Made by a program: the position numbers and the translations under genes
Shown: positions 17,358-26,922 of the stretch, in pieces
Layout: each line of letters begins with the position of its first letter
Position numbering within the stretch: the stretch's first letter is position 1
Origin: Clostridia bacterium
GTDB lineage: Bacteria > Bacillota > Clostridia > Oscillospirales > Acutalibacteraceae
Direction: 5' to 3'
Length of the DNA: 64,000 nt
NCBI GenBank assembly: GCA_017503135.1
Contig: JAFVTQ010000004.1
Location: 124,001-188,000, forward strand
Notes under the pieces: model-generated
Told to the model about the DNA's origin: nothing
Seen by the model: the letters and a program-made list of their open reading frames with translations, nothing else
Databases searched by the model: none

Positions 17358-19079
17358 ATGGAAAACAACAAATCTCAAGCTGAGATTTATCGTGAAGAGC
17401 GTAAAGCTAGACTTGCAAAAGAAGCAGAGAAAAAGGCTAAGAAATCTCCACAACTCTCAAAAGCAAAGAAAGTTGTAGGTAAGGTTATCGCTATTGTTCT
17501 TGCAGTTGCAATTGGTCTTGGCGCGCTTGGTGGAATTCTTAACTTCTTTGGTATTCCACAGAAAGTTATCAAAATTGATGTAAAAGACACAGCTTGCAAG
17601 TTCACAGTTGCAGAGTTCAATTTCTTCTACTATAATGTTTGGAACAACCTTTGTTCAACAGCGCAACAATATGCATACTATGGTATGGATATGGGCTATG
17701 ACTATACAAAGTCACCTGCAAAGCAAGCATTAACAAAAGATACTGCTTCATCAATCGGTATTGATTTCGATGCAATCGGCGTTGAAGATGCAACTTGGGC
17801 AGATGCAATCAGATATCTTGCTACAAACCAACTTGTTGAAATCAAATATTTTGCTTCATTAGCAGAAAAAGAAGGTCTTACACTTACTGAAGACGAAAAG
17901 AAAGAAATTGATTCAACAATTGATTCCCAACGTGAAACAGCTAAGAAAAACGACTATTCTCTTGACAGATGGTTCCGCACACAGTTAGGCAACGGTATTG
18001 ACGAAAAAGTTATTCGTCAGATTTCTGAAGAGCAAATGCTTGCTCAGAAATATTATGAAAAGTTTGAAGCAGACACAACTGCAGCAATCACAGAAGCTCA
18101 GATTAACGACAAATATACTGCTGATAAAGATAACTTTGACCTTGTAGATATTAGATACTATGAGTTCACAACAAAGGCACCTACTCTTGCTGACGACGCA
18201 ACAACTGAAGAAAAAGATGCAGCAACAAAAAAAGCATATGCTGAAACAAAGGCTAAGGCTGATGCATTCCTTGCAGGTGTTAAAGACGAAGCAACATTCA
18301 TCAACGAAGCTAAAAAGGCAATTTTGACAGCTGACAACAAGAGCACAAAAGACCCTAAAGAAGTTACAGATTATAGCGAAGCTACATATGCTGAACTTGA
18401 ACAGTTCGGTGAAGCTGCGGCAAAATGGGTTTATGATGATGCTCGTAAAGTTGGCGACAAGGCTGTAATTGACCTTGGTAATGGTACTTATGCAGTTGTT
18501 TATATGGTTGCTCTTCCACATAAAGATATGAGCACATATTCACACGCTGTTCGTCATATTCTTGTTGCGTTCCCAACAGATGAAGAAACAGGCGAAACAA
18601 AGACACTTACAGCAAAAGAAAAAGAAACATATAAAACTAAGGCTCAGGCTATTCTTGATGAATATCTCAAGAATCCAACAGAAGAAAACTTTGCAAACCT
18701 TGCAAAAACTAAAACAGAAGACCCAGGTTCAAAAGACAATGGTGGCCTTTATGAAGATTTGAATGCAAGCACAAGCTTCGTTCAGCCTTTCAAAGATTGG
18801 TATCTTGACGCAAGCCGTAAAGCTGGCGACACAGGAATTGTTGAGTCAGATTACGGTTATCACGTAATGTACTATTCAAAGGCAACTGGTGTTACATGGG
18901 AAGAAAATGTTAAAACAATGATTCTCAACGAAGCTGTTGAAAAGCTTTATGCAGAAAATATTGATGTTCTCACTGATTCAATCAAGGTTAACTCTTTTGC
19001 ACTTAAATGGGCAATGAGCGCTGAAACAAAGCATATTGAAAAAGTTCTTGCTTATTCAGCATCATCAACAAATGCTTAA
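17358..19079 (+). CDS. Membrane-anchored PrsA-like peptidyl-prolyl isomerase
   Basis: The ATG at 17358 is 8 bases after AAAGGTGG; an upstream GTG lies inside that site. The 573 residues have a highly charged cytosolic start (about 1-38), one transmembrane helix (about 40-65), an extracytoplasmic SurA_N/chaperone-like region, and a parvulin domain at about 394-500 that opens with SHAVRHILVAF and ends GYHVMYYSKATG. Unlike Bacillus PrsA there is no lipobox; it is anchored by the N-terminal helix. The likely job is folding of exported proteins. Its own promoter and terminator make it monocistronic. Confidence 0.87.
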   Translation: MENNKSQAEIYREERKARLAKEAEKKAKKSPQLSKAKKVVGKVIAIVLAVAIGLGALGGILNFFGIPQKVIKIDVKDTACKFTVAEFNFFYYNVWNNLCSTAQQYAYYGMDMGYDYTKSPAKQALTKDTASSIGIDFDAIGVEDATWADAIRYLATNQLVEIKYFASLAEKEGLTLTEDEKKEIDSTIDSQRETAKKNDYSLDRWFRTQLGNGIDEKVIRQISEEQMLAQKYYEKFEADTTAAITEAQINDKYTADKDNFDLVDIRYYEFTTKAPTLADDATTEEKDAATKKAYAETKAKADAFLAGVKDEATFINEAKKAILTADNKSTKDPKEVTDYSEATYAELEQFGEAAAKWVYDDARKVGDKAVIDLGNGTYAVVYMVALPHKDMSTYSHAVRHILVAFPTDEETGETKTLTAKEKETYKTKAQAILDEYLKNPTEENFANLAKTKTEDPGSKDNGGLYEDLNASTSFVQPFKDWYLDASRKAGDTGIVESDYGYHVMYYSKATGVTWEENVKTMILNEAVEKLYAENIDVLTDSIKVNSFALKWAMSAETKHIEKVLAYSASSTNA

Positions 19080-19087
19080 TTAAATCT

Positions 19088-19117
19088 TTATTCCCCGCAG
19101 ATGCGGGGAATTTTTTT
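19088..19117 (+). terminator. Terminator of the parvulin foldase gene
   Basis: The stem ATTCCCCGC/GCGGGGAAT is followed by seven T residues. Confidence 0.93.
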
Positions 19118-19137
19118 GAAGTTTTTAAAAAACTTTT

Positions 19138-19161
19138 GTGACATTTTCGCAGTTTTGTCAC
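19138..19161 (+). promoter_or_regulatory. Inverted repeat upstream of the ECF sigma gene
   Basis: GTGACA and TGTCAC are perfect inverted repeats separated by 12 bases, ending 44 bases before the sigma start. No sigma-A boxes are seen here. It could be the self-recognised ECF promoter or an operator; neither can be proved from one copy. Confidence 0.4.
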
Positions 19162-19204
19162 TACCTTATGAAACCGGTTGAAGGTCAAGAAAGGAGGATG
19201 TGTC

Positions 19205-19753
19205 TTGTCTCACAATAAAAAGAAAAACATTGACAAATTGTTAGAAGAATATTGTCGACAATATAAAGAGTTGTTATATAAATATGCATATTTAAGAACG
19301 GGACACGACAAAACTGCGGCAGAAGACTGTGTTCAAGATGCTTTTATGGTAATCTATCGCAAAATGAAGAAAGGTGAAGAGTTTTCACAACCGAAAGCAT
19401 TTTTATACAGAACTGTTGATAATCTGGTCAAAGAACATCTTCGCAATGCTAAAAAGCAACAGAAAATCAGCGAAGAGTTAGCATCTGCTTCTTTGAAACA
19501 AGAATTCAATATATTTGAACATCTTGATGCAAAAGCAGAAACAGAAATTATCAACGCCGCATTAAGTGAAATGAACGATACTGAAAGAATTATTTATAAG
19601 CGCAGATACATAGAAAACAAAAATGTGCGTGAAATCGCAGAAGAATATAAAATTTCAGTTACTGCGGTCACCACAAGGCTTTACAGGATAAGGCAAAAGG
19701 TTGAAGAAAAGGTTCAACAAGAATTAAAAGAAAGGGGGATTTTTAATGACTAA
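19205..19753 (+). CDS. ECF-type RNA polymerase sigma factor
   Basis: The start is the TTG at 19205, 7 bases after AAGGAGG; the longer frame runs through that ribosome-binding site. The 182-residue product has region 2 (AEDCVQDAFMVIYRKM) and region 4 (MNDTERIIYKRRYIENKNVREIAEEYKISV) with no region 3, as in extracytoplasmic-function sigma factors. The stop overlaps the start of the next gene by 8 bases, so the two are translationally coupled; that gene encodes a membrane protein with a soluble N-terminal domain, the usual sign of a sigma/anti-sigma pair. The signal it answers is unknown. Confidence 0.88.
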   Translation: MSHNKKKNIDKLLEEYCRQYKELLYKYAYLRTGHDKTAAEDCVQDAFMVIYRKMKKGEEFSQPKAFLYRTVDNLVKEHLRNAKKQQKISEELASASLKQEFNIFEHLDAKAETEIINAALSEMNDTERIIYKRRYIENKNVREIAEEYKISVTAVTTRLYRIRQKVEEKVQQELKERGIFND

Positions 19754-22700
19754 CTCAAAAGTATGTGAACTTATCAATGAAAACAATTTCAAAACTATGC
19801 TCACAAATGAGCTTTATGCGTTAATCGATGAAGAGTTGGCAAAAGGCGATGAAATGGATTGCGAACTCATTGATGAATTAGTTTTAGCAATCGAATCTTT
19901 GGAACAAAACGAAGACGAAAAATCAAGCATTATATTCCCCATAATTTTTGGGGATGCATCAGGTTTTTCAAAACGCGTTATAAACAAAGTTAATAACCGT
20001 AACAGACTTATGCAGTTGACTGCTTGGGCTGCGGTTATTGCAATCTTATGTTCAGGTACAAATGAATTGCTTTTAAGAAGTGAAAATACAACTTTAGTCA
20101 ATGAACTTTCAAAAATGGTTCAGAAAGTAAGTCAATTCTTAACAAGCACATTTAATAATGAGGCAGAAGAAGAAACAACCACATCCCCTGCTATTGACGA
20201 AGAAACAACAACACTTCCTGCAGACGACGAAATCGAACAGCCTGAAGAAGTTACACTTATGTCAATTGAACTTATTGTTGGTGATAACTTTAAGCGTTCA
20301 TATCTCTGGCAAGAAAAATTAGACCTTGATGGATTGCATATTGTCACAGTTTATAGCAACGGTGCAAGAACATCTGTTGATGTTAAAAAGTGCAAAATAA
20401 CAGGTTTTGACTCTCTTAAAATCGGTGAACAAACTGTTACAGTTGAATATAAAGGACGTAAAGCATCATTCAAGGTAAATGTTTCAAGAACTGAACAGAA
20501 TGACGAAGCGACAAGAACAATTACCAATATTGAAATCAAAGTTAAAGCGGAAGAAATTATCGTACCAAAGGGCACTGAAAACCCTGCATATTATGAAAAG
20601 GTACAATATCGTTACGCTTATTCTGATGGTACTTTCTCACCTTGGGTAGTCTGCAAAGATGCAGAATTGATTTCTGAATATGACCCTTGGCTTATTGATG
20701 TTACGCAAACACTTACATATCGCACACCTGAGAGTTGGGAATTTACGGTAAATGTTATTGTATATGATTACAGTGTCATAGTTCCGGATGATAATACTCT
20801 TAATATAAGTCGTCTTGAAATTACTAAAATACCTGACACTTTGAAATACTACCCTACAAACCTTTACAAATGCTATACTTATGTAGGTGAAGAAATTGAC
20901 CTTTCACAGTTTGAAATCAAGGTTTTCTATAAGGATGGTTCTTTCAAATATAAAACACTTGAAAATAGCAAAATTCAGGTTTACGGTACAACAACAACTG
21001 AAAGACCATCTTCAAGCAAGGGCTATACAATCACCTTTGCCTATGGTAAAGCTACAGTTGATTTTCACTACGATGTTCTTATAGAACCTGAAATACAATC
21101 AATTTCCATAGATAATAACCGTTGGGATTTATATTATATAAACAACGCACCTAGAAAATACAACGCAGAAAAACTTGTTACTGCAACTATGACCGACTCA
21201 AACGAAAAGATTTATCTTGATGTTGAGGTTAAGGGCTATAACCCTGATAAAATTGGTTTTATTGAGTTAGAAGTCTATTATAACGGCGAAAAGATTTTTG
21301 ATTATTTAGGTGGATTTATTTACGGTGATACAGGCTTTGCAGTTGCAGAAAGACCTGTTACGGAAGTTGTGAGCTTTGCAGACGAAGTTAATTATACACC
21401 TTATGTTGTTGCTAATAAGTGTATTGGGGACGGTAAATTCGAGACTTATGCAGACATTAAAAATCAACTTCCCAGAGACCCCGTTGATGACCCTAATCAA
21501 ACTTTCCAAAGTGGCACAGCAGGCGAATTAAGAGCAATGGGTATTACAAGCTATAGCGTCAGATGTGTTGACCACGCCATAGTTGAATACAAAATCAGTG
21601 CAGACCAGAAAATTACAGAATTAGGCACTTATGAATCAGGTGTTTGTGTCTATAATGTTAAGGTTATTGACAACGGTGCAGGTAAACTTCCTGGTTATAG
21701 AAGAGACGGCATATCCCAAGACCTGACATATACAATAGTTGTAAAAGAAAAGCCTGTTCGTTATATAATGGATGCACCTGATAACATAAAAATTCATATT
21801 CAGGACATTTATTCAGAGTTCTATGACAAGCTTCATGTATATGCAGAATATGAGGATGGTAGAAAAGAAGAAATATTTGACTATACTGTTGCAAGGTTTT
21901 CACCGGCAAGAGAAACGACATCTGAAAGATTAAATATCTGGGTACGTTATCCAACAGGTGGCTTTTTCAGTAAAGATGTTTATGTTTACAGTGACGGTTA
22001 TGAAGATTCTTTCTATGTTACAGCTACAGATTATCGATACGAATTACAAAACTATTATGAAATCGGTGCTGGAGTCCCTGCTGTTGAGATTATTTTCTCA
22101 TCTGCTATGCAAGAAGAATTAGATTCGGTCTATACATATCTAACCGACCCTTATTATCGTGAAAAATGGGATATTGAAGGTTGGGACACATCAACTCCAG
22201 GTGAAAAAGAAGCAATTATCACTTATCATAGTCCTATTGGTGATTATAAAATAGCCTACAAATATATTGTTATTCCTGAATATGTTGAATCTTCTTGTTC
22301 TATAGTCTTCAACGATGAAAACTATGTTTATGATGTGAGAAACGGATTTATTAGTGGCACTTATAAAGTTGTTTATACAGATAAAACAGGTAAAACTCAC
22401 GAAATAACCGATTATCTCCTATATTACGAAAACAATAGTAAGATACCAGCAACAGTTTCTATTAAAAATCCTTATACAGGTTACAAGGAAGAATATGATA
22501 TTACACTTGAAAAATTCGCAGGTCGTTTTGAAAACCCTCAGATTTTACAGCTTGAAGACGGAGGATTCAAAGTAATTATAGACTGTCTTTACCCACCTGA
22601 GAACGGAACAATGATTTATAAAATCACTTATCGTACTAAAGGCGGTATAAGAGTTATGACAAGGACTATTGAAACCTCGTCTCTTGAAACAATCATTGAC

Positions 22701-22823
22701 GAAAGCTTGTATTTTACAGACGGCGTTTCTGCAATCAAAATTACCGCATATATTCACAACAATGGAGACAGTAGTTTAATCAAGCATAAAGTGTGTGAAA
22801 CGACAATTAATGTTTCACTTTAA
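19746..22823 (+). CDS. Large membrane protein with Ig-like repeats, probable anti-sigma factor
   Basis: This 1025-residue protein has a cytosolic N-terminal domain of about 90 residues, one transmembrane helix (about 91-108), a Glu/Thr linker (EEETTTSPAIDEETTTLP) and a very long extracytoplasmic part. The latter contains repeated Big_3-type bacterial Ig-like modules, for example the segment with DGLHIVTVYSNGA and SLKIGEQTVTVEYKG, and again VGEEIDLSQFEIKVFYKDGS. Translation is coupled to the ECF sigma gene by an 8-base overlap. The likely role is to hold the sigma factor at the membrane until the exterior modules sense a ligand or cell-wall state. The N-terminal domain is not one I recognise as a named anti-sigma family. 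Confidence 0.75.
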   Translation: MTNSKVCELINENNFKTMLTNELYALIDEELAKGDEMDCELIDELVLAIESLEQNEDEKSSIIFPIIFGDASGFSKRVINKVNNRNRLMQLTAWAAVIAILCSGTNELLLRSENTTLVNELSKMVQKVSQFLTSTFNNEAEEETTTSPAIDEETTTLPADDEIEQPEEVTLMSIELIVGDNFKRSYLWQEKLDLDGLHIVTVYSNGARTSVDVKKCKITGFDSLKIGEQTVTVEYKGRKASFKVNVSRTEQNDEATRTITNIEIKVKAEEIIVPKGTENPAYYEKVQYRYAYSDGTFSPWVVCKDAELISEYDPWLIDVTQTLTYRTPESWEFTVNVIVYDYSVIVPDDNTLNISRLEITKIPDTLKYYPTNLYKCYTYVGEEIDLSQFEIKVFYKDGSFKYKTLENSKIQVYGTTTTERPSSSKGYTITFAYGKATVDFHYDVLIEPEIQSISIDNNRWDLYYINNAPRKYNAEKLVTATMTDSNEKIYLDVEVKGYNPDKIGFIELEVYYNGEKIFDYLGGFIYGDTGFAVAERPVTEVVSFADEVNYTPYVVANKCIGDGKFETYADIKNQLPRDPVDDPNQTFQSGTAGELRAMGITSYSVRCVDHAIVEYKISADQKITELGTYESGVCVYNVKVIDNGAGKLPGYRRDGISQDLTYTIVVKEKPVRYIMDAPDNIKIHIQDIYSEFYDKLHVYAEYEDGRKEEIFDYTVARFSPARETTSERLNIWVRYPTGGFFSKDVYVYSDGYEDSFYVTATDYRYELQNYYEIGAGVPAVEIIFSSAMQEELDSVYTYLTDPYYREKWDIEGWDTSTPGEKEAIITYHSPIGDYKIAYKYIVIPEYVESSCSIVFNDENYVYDVRNGFISGTYKVVYTDKTGKTHEITDYLLYYENNSKIPATVSIKNPYTGYKEEYDITLEKFAGRFENPQILQLEDGGFKVIIDCLYPPENGTMIYKITYRTKGGIRVMTRTIETSSLETIIDESLYFTDGVSAIKITAYIHNNGDSSLIKHKVCETTINVSL

Positions 22824-22833
22824 TAAGCAGTAA

Positions 22834-22879
22834 ACACCACCTTGTTCGTTTTGTTCATTGAACAGGGTGGTGTTTTTTG
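22834..22879 (+). terminator. Terminator of the sigma/anti-sigma operon
   Basis: A 14-bp stem (22834-22847 with 22860-22873) is followed by a T run. Confidence 0.9.
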
Positions 22880-22916
22880 TCAACAAATTTGAATTTGTCG
22901 ATTTGTTTCATTCTTC

Positions 22917-22945
22917 TTGAATACGCTATTGATTTTTGTTATAAT
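22917..22945 (+). promoter_or_regulatory. Promoter of the metallophosphoesterase gene
   Basis: TTGAAT (22917-22922) and TATAAT (22940-22945) are 17 bases apart. The position decides the start of the next gene, because a longer frame would begin upstream of the promoter. Confidence 0.75.
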
Positions 22946-22960
22946 ATTCTCGGTGATATT

Positions 22961-24088
22961 ATGGAACTTAAATTCAATAACGGAAAATTCAGAATAATGC
23001 AAATTGCTGATACGCAGGACACAAGCTGGACTTCACCTGACACGGTAAATTTCATACGTTGTGCTCTAAAAAAAGCGAAGCCTGACTTGGTTGTATTCAG
23101 TGGTGACCAGCTTAAAGGCTATGGAATAACATTCAATATGGGTGACAGAAAAGCAAATCCAAAGATTGCTATTGACAATCTTTTAAAGCCAATTGATGAA
23201 ATGGGCGTGCCTTTCACATTTGTTTTTGGTAATCACGACGATCAGTGTGCTGCAAATAAAGAGCAACAGTTAGAACTTTATAAACAACACAAAAATTGTC
23301 TTGCTTTTAATGCGGACGACAGTATTGAGGGCTATTGTAATCACAATCTTCTTATTATGGGTGAAGACGGTGCGCCAAAACTCAATGTGTTATTAATTGA
23401 TAGCCTTTCAATGAGTTTAAATGGTAAATGCAGACCTGTTTCAGAAGGTCAGATTGAATGGTATAAATGTCTTCGTGACGAGTTGAAAGAAAAATATGGC
23501 AACTTTGTGCCAACAATTTTGTTTCAGCATATTCCTGTGCCTGAAATGTGGAATTTGCTTACAGTTGTGCCAAAAAGAAAGGGCGTAGCAACGGGCTACC
23601 GTGAACACGCAGGCAAATTCTTTGACTTGAATCCTGAATGTTGTGTAATCAATGACCACTCTTTTGTGTGGGAAACTCCTGCAACTCCTGCAACCAACTC
23701 AGGCGAGTTTGAAGCCCTTAACGAAAAGGGTGATGTGTTTGCAATGTTCTTCGGTCATGACCATAACAACTCATTTATGGGCGAATATAAGGGTATGAAA
23801 ATGGGTTATACCCAAGGTTGCGGATTTAATGTTTATGGTCCTGCGGACAGAAGGGGAGTTCGTATTTTCGACTTTCAGGAAAATGATGTAAAGAACTTTG
23901 AAACAACAACAATTGAGATTAAAGATTTGCCGGATTTTAAAGTAGAAAAGAAAATTCGCTATAATGCCTACACTTATGCACCAAATAGCTTTGACGCGGC
24001 AATGCCACTTATCAAAGGTGCGGTTGCAGGCATTGTCGCAACGGTAGGATTAGTGACAGCAAAGAAAATAATTAAAAAAAGAAAATAA
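22961..24088 (+). CDS. Tail-anchored metallophosphoesterase
   Basis: The ATG at 22961 follows GGTGAT and a promoter; the frame extends upstream but that part would precede the transcript start. The 375-residue calcineurin-like phosphoesterase shows IADTQD, VVFSGDQLKG, FVFGNHDDQ, an LFQHIPVP histidine and FGHDHNNS, the dinuclear metal-site motifs of the superfamily. The first motif reads DxQ instead of DxH, as in some subfamilies. The last 30 residues form a hydrophobic Gly/Val/Ala helix followed by KKIIKKRK, so the enzyme seems to be held on the inner face of the membrane by its tail. Substrate unknown. Confidence 0.8.
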   Translation: MELKFNNGKFRIMQIADTQDTSWTSPDTVNFIRCALKKAKPDLVVFSGDQLKGYGITFNMGDRKANPKIAIDNLLKPIDEMGVPFTFVFGNHDDQCAANKEQQLELYKQHKNCLAFNADDSIEGYCNHNLLIMGEDGAPKLNVLLIDSLSMSLNGKCRPVSEGQIEWYKCLRDELKEKYGNFVPTILFQHIPVPEMWNLLTVVPKRKGVATGYREHAGKFFDLNPECCVINDHSFVWETPATPATNSGEFEALNEKGDVFAMFFGHDHNNSFMGEYKGMKMGYTQGCGFNVYGPADRRGVRIFDFQENDVKNFETTTIEIKDLPDFKVEKKIRYNAYTYAPNSFDAAMPLIKGAVAGIVATVGLVTAKKIIKKRK

Positions 24089-24096
24089 TTATACTG

Positions 24097-24127
24097 TATG
24101 GCGGGGTTTTGACTCCGCCATTTTTTA
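24097..24127 (+). terminator. Terminator of the metallophosphoesterase gene
   Basis: The stem TGGCGG/CCGCCA is followed by six T residues, between convergent genes. Confidence 0.85.
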
Positions 24128-24137
24128 TTAAATTTGT

Positions 24138-25955
24138 TTATTCAACTGTTACACTCTTTGCAAGATTTCTTGGTTTATCAACATCAAAACCTTTTTCGAC
24201 TGTTGTGTGATATGCAAGCAACTGCAAAGGAATAACTGTGAGAGATGGTGTTAAATATCTCTGTGTATTTGGTATGAAAATCACTTCGTCTGCAATATCT
24301 TCGATACCCTTTGTGCCTTCTTTAACAACAGCAATAACATATGCCCCACGTGCGTGTACTTCTTTGATATTTGATACCATCTTGCCAAAGAGTGAATCAT
24401 CTGTTGCAATAGCCACAACAACCGTGCCTTCTTCAATAAGTGAGATAGTGCCGTGCTTTAATTCACCTGCGCCATAGCCCTCACAATGAATATATGAGAT
24501 TTCTTTGAGCTTGAGTGAGCCTTCAAGACAAAGTGGATAATCAATGCCACGACCGATAAAGAAAATATGCTCTTTTGTGGCAATATGCTTTGAAAGTATC
24601 TTTGTAATTTCGTCACAACTCAAAGCGTTGTTGATTTTTTCGGGAAGAGCGAGAACTTCATCAGTAAAGCTCTTGATTTGCTCATTACGCATAAGTCCCT
24701 TTTGTTGTGCTAGAAAAGCTGAAAGCACATAAGAAACACCCAGTTGTGCCGAGAATGCTTTTGTGGTCGCAACCGCGATTTCTGCACCTGCGTTAGTATA
24801 TATTACACCGTCACTTTCCCTTGCGATTGTGCTGAATAATACGTTGACAATGGATAATGTGAAAGCACCGCGTTTTTTTGCTTCTCGCAAAGATGCAAGA
24901 GTATCAGCAGTTTCACCTGACTGGCTCACAAAAATGCAAAGGTCTCCCTTTTCGATAATAGGGTTTCTATATCTGAATTCACTTGCAATATCAACTGTTA
25001 CAGGTATTCTTGCCATATCTTCAATAATATATTTTGCAGTCATTCCAACATGATAAGCACTACCACAAGCAACAATATAAATACGCTTTAATTCTTCTAT
25101 AAAGTTTTTTGGGAATTCGAAAGGTAAACAGATTTTGCCATCTTTGATTAAAGGGGATACTGTGTCTTTAACTGCTTTTGGTTGCTCGAAAATCTCTTTT
25201 GCCATAAAGAAGTCATATCCACCTTTTTCAGCGGCGTCAATGCTCAAGTTTATGGTTTTGATTTTGCATTCTTTTTCTTTTGCATATTCGTCATAAATTT
25301 TTATGTCGTCTTTTGTGATTTCAATAAATTCACCGTCATTTACGATATAGCATTCACGAGTATAGGGGAGAATTGCAGGAATATCCGAAGCGAGATAGTT
25401 TTTATTTTCACCTTTGCCCACAATCATGGGGCTATCCTTTTTCATTGCAAAAACTGTATCGTTATAACCTTTTACAAGCATCGCAACGGCATAAGAACCC
25501 TCTAATTTCTGTGAAGTTTTAATGAGCGTCGTGAGAGCATCACCATCAAAAAGATAGTCAAAAAGTTGTGCGATAACTTCGGTATCCGTCTGGGACTGGA
25601 ACTCATAACCCTTGCTAATCAACTCTTCTTTAAGCTCAATATAATTTTCAATAATTCCGTTGTGCACAAGTGTTACAATTCCATTCATTGACTTGTGAGG
25701 GTGTGCATTAATCTGGTCGGGCACACCGTGAGTTGCCCAACGGGTGTGACCAATTCCGATTGTGCCCTGCGGATTTTCACTATCAACAAGTTCTTGAAGA
25801 TTTTGGATTCGTCCCTTTTCTTTGATGACAGTAACATCTTCATCACGAATAGCAATACCCGCCGAATCATAACCACGATATTCAAGGCGTCTTAACCCTT
25901 CTAAAAGAATAGGCGCTGCTTGCTCACTACCAACAAAACCAACTATACCACACAT
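24138..25955 (-). CDS. glmS: Glutamine-fructose-6-phosphate aminotransferase (isomerising)
   Basis: GlmS makes glucosamine-6-phosphate from fructose-6-phosphate and glutamine, the entry to peptidoglycan aminosugars. The 605 residues comprise an N-terminal Ntn glutaminase domain with catalytic Cys2 (MCGIVGFVG) and LRRLEYRGYDSAG, then two SIS domains (SQSGETADT, and GRGIDYPLCLEGSLKLKEIS) and the C-terminal KSVTVE. Only 69 bases separate it from the divergent gene, so no glmS ribozyme can fit; control must be different from that in Bacillus. nagB, which runs the reverse direction of aminosugar flow, lies at about 50 kb. Confidence 0.98.
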   Translation of the reverse strand: MCGIVGFVGSEQAAPILLEGLRRLEYRGYDSAGIAIRDEDVTVIKEKGRIQNLQELVDSENPQGTIGIGHTRWATHGVPDQINAHPHKSMNGIVTLVHNGIIENYIELKEELISKGYEFQSQTDTEVIAQLFDYLFDGDALTTLIKTSQKLEGSYAVAMLVKGYNDTVFAMKKDSPMIVGKGENKNYLASDIPAILPYTRECYIVNDGEFIEITKDDIKIYDEYAKEKECKIKTINLSIDAAEKGGYDFFMAKEIFEQPKAVKDTVSPLIKDGKICLPFEFPKNFIEELKRIYIVACGSAYHVGMTAKYIIEDMARIPVTVDIASEFRYRNPIIEKGDLCIFVSQSGETADTLASLREAKKRGAFTLSIVNVLFSTIARESDGVIYTNAGAEIAVATTKAFSAQLGVSYVLSAFLAQQKGLMRNEQIKSFTDEVLALPEKINNALSCDEITKILSKHIATKEHIFFIGRGIDYPLCLEGSLKLKEISYIHCEGYGAGELKHGTISLIEEGTVVVAIATDDSLFGKMVSNIKEVHARGAYVIAVVKEGTKGIEDIADEVIFIPNTQRYLTPSLTVIPLQLLAYHTTVEKGFDVDKPRNLAKSVTVE

Positions 25956-26024
25956 AATTTTGCCTCCTTAAAGGTCTATTTTGAAATTTTGTTGTCAATA
26001 ATAATTCAGAAAGGAGCAATTTTT

Positions 26025-26867
26025 ATGAATACGTCTTACATTAAACTCAATGCGAAAAAACATCTTGTGAAATGTCATTTCAAATGTTTTTTGGTGTCCA
26101 TTTTGCCCTATGTAACTATTGTTTTGCTTGGTGTCTTGAATTATTATTTGTATTTTATGTTAAAAGATATAAATTTTGATTTTTTATATCTTAAACCATC
26201 TTATGCTGTTTATCTTCGGGCGACACTATTCACTTTAAGCATATGCTTATCATTGATTTTATGGCGTGTGACAAGCATTTTTACCAATAATTATTATTAT
26301 CTCAAAAGTCGAAAAGGGGATATAACATATTTTTCTTCAATAAAACATCTGAGTTTTAAAAACTTGTGTACATTGCTTACAACCGATATTCTAAAATTAT
26401 ATTTGTCAGTTGCTTGGGGTGCTCTTTATTTTGCACCCTGTGTTTCGATTGTTGCTACTTTATATTATTATTGGAATAGCGACGAATTCAGTCGAAATAT
26501 TGCACTCACACTCATAATTTCAGCATTTATTCTTTTGCTTATCGGCTCATTTTTCCTTTTTGTTACTCTCAAAAGATATTCAATGTGTTATCCGATAGCT
26601 TTCGAAACTAAAGAAAATGACTCTCTTGTAATTCTAGAAAAAAGCATTAAAATTATGAATGGCAAGTGTTTAAATTTTGCTTTTTATAATATTTCATTTT
26701 GGGGTTGGGTTTTGTCGTGCTTTTTAGTTTTACCTATTTTCTATGTATTGCCATATAAACAGATGTCGAAATATAGTTATTATAATTTCGCAACAAGAAG
26801 AAAGGTGCAAGAAGAAACACCACAAAAACCTATAATATTTTATATTAAAAAAAGAGTTGTCGAATAA
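26025..26867 (+). CDS. DUF975-like integral membrane protein
   Basis: The start ATG at 26025 follows GAAAGGAGC; a longer frame would overlap glmS. The 280-residue protein has about five or six hydrophobic helices. Near the C-terminus the pattern ILEKSIKIMNGKCLNFAFYNISFWGW resembles the A..SR.LM.G....F.L.LSF.GW signature of DUF975 membrane proteins of Firmicutes (written here with gaps), followed by a final helix ending VLPYKQMSKYSYYN. The function of that family is unknown. Divergent from glmS and followed by a bidirectional terminator. Confidence 0.6.
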   Translation: MNTSYIKLNAKKHLVKCHFKCFLVSILPYVTIVLLGVLNYYLYFMLKDINFDFLYLKPSYAVYLRATLFTLSICLSLILWRVTSIFTNNYYYLKSRKGDITYFSSIKHLSFKNLCTLLTTDILKLYLSVAWGALYFAPCVSIVATLYYYWNSDEFSRNIALTLIISAFILLLIGSFFLFVTLKRYSMCYPIAFETKENDSLVILEKSIKIMNGKCLNFAFYNISFWGWVLSCFLVLPIFYVLPYKQMSKYSYYNFATRRKVQEETPQKPIIFYIKKRVVE

Positions 26868-26869
26868 AA

Positions 26870-26905
26870 GAAAAAAGACTTGAAGTTTTTCTTCAAGTCT
26901 TTTGT
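26870..26905. terminator. Bidirectional terminator between DUF975-like gene and pduL
   Basis: A 13-bp stem (26873-26885 with 26891-26903) carries A and T runs on its two sides and lies between convergent genes. Confidence 0.9.
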
Positions 26906-26922
26906 TATGTTGTTTTTAAAAA

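Noticed and set aside
25956..26024. glmS ribozyme upstream of glmS
   Set aside because: Only 69 bases separate glmS from the divergent gene, too short for the ribozyme, and none of its core is visible.
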